Positions 5,419 to 6,545 of a stretch of DNA of 6,545 bases are shown here, one piece after another; positions within the stretch are counted from its first letter, which is position 1, and each line of letters starts with the position of its first letter. The DNA comes from Glacieibacterium sp038211965 (GTDB taxonomy: Bacteria; Pseudomonadota; Alphaproteobacteria; Sphingomonadales; Sphingomonadaceae): the NCBI GenBank assembly GCA_038211965.1, contig JBBQVB010000130.1:1-6545 (forward strand), in the 5' to 3' direction. The notes under the pieces are model-generated. The model saw only the letters and a program-made list of their open reading frames with translations, ran no database searches and was not told the DNA's origin. The position numbers were made by a program, and so were the translations under genes.

Positions 5419-6545
5419 TCAGTTCGGTCGGGGTGCGCTGCGTTCCGCACCGACGTCGGCGATCGCGCTGTCGATGGCGGCAAGCGCATGGGCACGCGCG
5501 CTCTCGCTGAGTTCGGGCGTCGCCGCGACCGAGGCACGCGCCGCGCGCAGCGACATGCGGACCGTATCGTTGAGGCGCGGCGCGCAGGTGACGACAACGC
5601 TGTGGCGGCCGCCTTCGTCGCGGCGAAGCTCGCTGCAGCCCGCTGCCGCAAGCCCGGCATGCGCCGATGCCAGCGACGAGCGGACGAGGCCATCGATGTC
5701 GATGTGCGCCAGCGCGGCAGCGGCAGCGCGGCCGGCATGCTCGGCGTGACGGTCGAATTCGCGCATGTCGATCTCGACGCGCCGGGTGTCACGGTCGGCG
5801 TCGTGCACGGCGCGCTCGCCGTCACGGCGGGCCTGGTCGCCGTCGCGACGCGCCCGATCGACCGCCCGCGCGGCGCGCTCGCCATCGAGTTCGGCGAAGG
5901 CTTCGTCGGGACCGCCCTCGCCGTGACGGACGACGATGCGGTGCCGGGCGTGATGGCGGTAATTGTCTCCATCGTGAATGACGACGATCCTGCGCATATC
6001 GCCCGCGGCGGCGGGGGGCGCGAGCGGTGCCAGCGGGGCGACCGGCGGCGTCGGCGCGGTCGACACCGGGGGTACTGGCGGCACCGGCGGCACCGGCGCT
6101 GCAACCCCGCCGGTCGCGGTCAGCAGCAACCCGCCGCCGACCGCTGCGGCGGCAAATACGACCCCAGCGCCGCGGCGCAGCGCGTTCATCGGACGGTCCT
6201 TCATCATCGCGATCCTCTGTTTGAGTTGCGTCTTGTGGTTGAGCGCGCAGACGGCGGCAGGCGTCCGGCCGCACGCCGACTTGAGCACCGCCAGCCCGTA
6301 GGACTGGCGCTCGGTCGCCTGCGCGCCGCGCAGCACGGTGGCGTCGCAGGCGAGTTCCTGATCGGTGCGGAAGGCGCGGTAGGCGCGGTGCGCGAGCGGG
6401 TTCCACCAGTGCAGCGCGACCACCGCCAGCCCCGCGAGGTTCGCCGCGATATCGAGCCGGTCGTGATGCGCGCCCTCGTGGAGCAGCGCCAGCCGACGCT
6501 CGGCGGGCGAGTAGCGCGCCGTGAAGTTGACGGGCAGGAAAATGC
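5419..6545 (-). CDS. M56-family (BlaR1/MecR1-like) membrane metallopeptidase, C-terminal part (partial)
   Basis: The frame is open from the window edge to a TGA at 5421-5419, giving 374 visible residues (numbered from 6543); the N-terminal membrane helices are missing. Known members are integral membrane zinc proteases that sense a signal outside and cleave a cytoplasmic BlaI/MecI-type repressor. Visible are the zinc site HEGAH (HExxH, 22-26), a short hydrophobic segment, LHWWNPLAHRAYRAFR (44-59), and DQELACDA (61-68) with the likely third zinc ligand Glu. A transmembrane helix lies near 125-149. It is followed by a proline-rich linker (PVPPVPPVPPV, 150-160), a charged region rich in Arg, Asp and His (about 180-270), and a C-terminal segment with two cysteines (303 and 320). 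No SxxK, SxN or KTG penicillin-binding motifs occur, so the sensor is not the BlaR1 beta-lactam domain. A GTG at 6423 is internal, not the start. A partner repressor gene would be expected upstream, outside the window. Confidence 0.88.
   Translation of the reverse strand, partial: IFLPVNFTARYSPAERRLALLHEGAHHDRLDIAANLAGLAVVALHWWNPLAHRAYRAFRTDQELACDATVLRGAQATERQSYGLAVLKSACGRTPAAVCALNHKTQLKQRIAMMKDRPMNALRRGAGVVFAAAAVGGGLLLTATGGVAAPVPPVPPVPPVSTAPTPPVAPLAPLAPPAAAGDMRRIVVIHDGDNYRHHARHRIVVRHGEGGPDEAFAELDGERAARAVDRARRDGDQARRDGERAVHDADRDTRRVEIDMREFDRHAEHAGRAAAAALAHIDIDGLVRSSLASAHAGLAAAGCSELRRDEGGRHSVVVTCAPRLNDTVRMSLRAARASVAATPELSESARAHALAAIDSAIADVGAERSAPRPN

Noticed and set aside
5419..6300. Beta-lactam sensor domain of a true BlaR1
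   Set aside because: No SxxK, SxN or KTG motifs are present, and the region is much shorter than a penicillin-binding domain.

Overview
The window is about 70% G+C and carries five protein genes, all read from the minus strand, so transcription runs from position 6545 towards position 1. The protein styles suggest an alphaproteobacterium, most likely of the Sphingomonadales: the M56 peptidase with its HEGAHH and DQELACD motifs, the RhlE-type helicase with a Gly/Arg tail, the compact TonB-dependent receptor with an EIVVTG TonB box, and the MarR-GNAT fusion. The taxonomic placement is inference from style, not from a marker gene.

In transcription order: (1) 6545-5419, the 3' part of a BlaR1/MecR1-like M56 membrane metallopeptidase whose C-terminal sensor is not a penicillin-binding domain; its N-terminal membrane segments lie off the window. 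(2) An intergenic stretch with a good -35/-10 pair at 5401-5373 and a leader of about 165 nt with several possible hairpins, ahead of (3) a complete DEAD-box RNA helicase of the RhlE type, 5201-3858. (4) A 100-bp gap holding a strikingly AT-rich 12-bp repeat and palindrome at 3768-3797 that overlaps a probable promoter, then a MarR-GNAT fusion protein, 3757-2795. (5) Directly behind it, with no usable gap, a TonB-dependent outer-membrane receptor ending at 748. It has no recognisable signal peptide in any frame. (6) After 86 bp, the 5' part of a phosphomannomutase/phosphoglucomutase, 661 to the window edge.

How they may work together: the MarR-GNAT protein probably represses its own promoter through the palindrome and may also control the receptor that follows it, which would make a small regulator-receptor unit. 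The M56 protein would normally work with a BlaI/MecI-type repressor encoded upstream, outside this window. The helicase and the hexose-phosphate mutase look like housekeeping genes. No gene-free stretch exceeds 300 bases. I saw no tRNA, rRNA, CRISPR array, insertion sequence or integration site.

I found no clear wholly new system. The points most worth a second look are the receptor with no visible export signal, the AT-rich operator, the unusual M56 sensor domain, and the long structured helicase leader.
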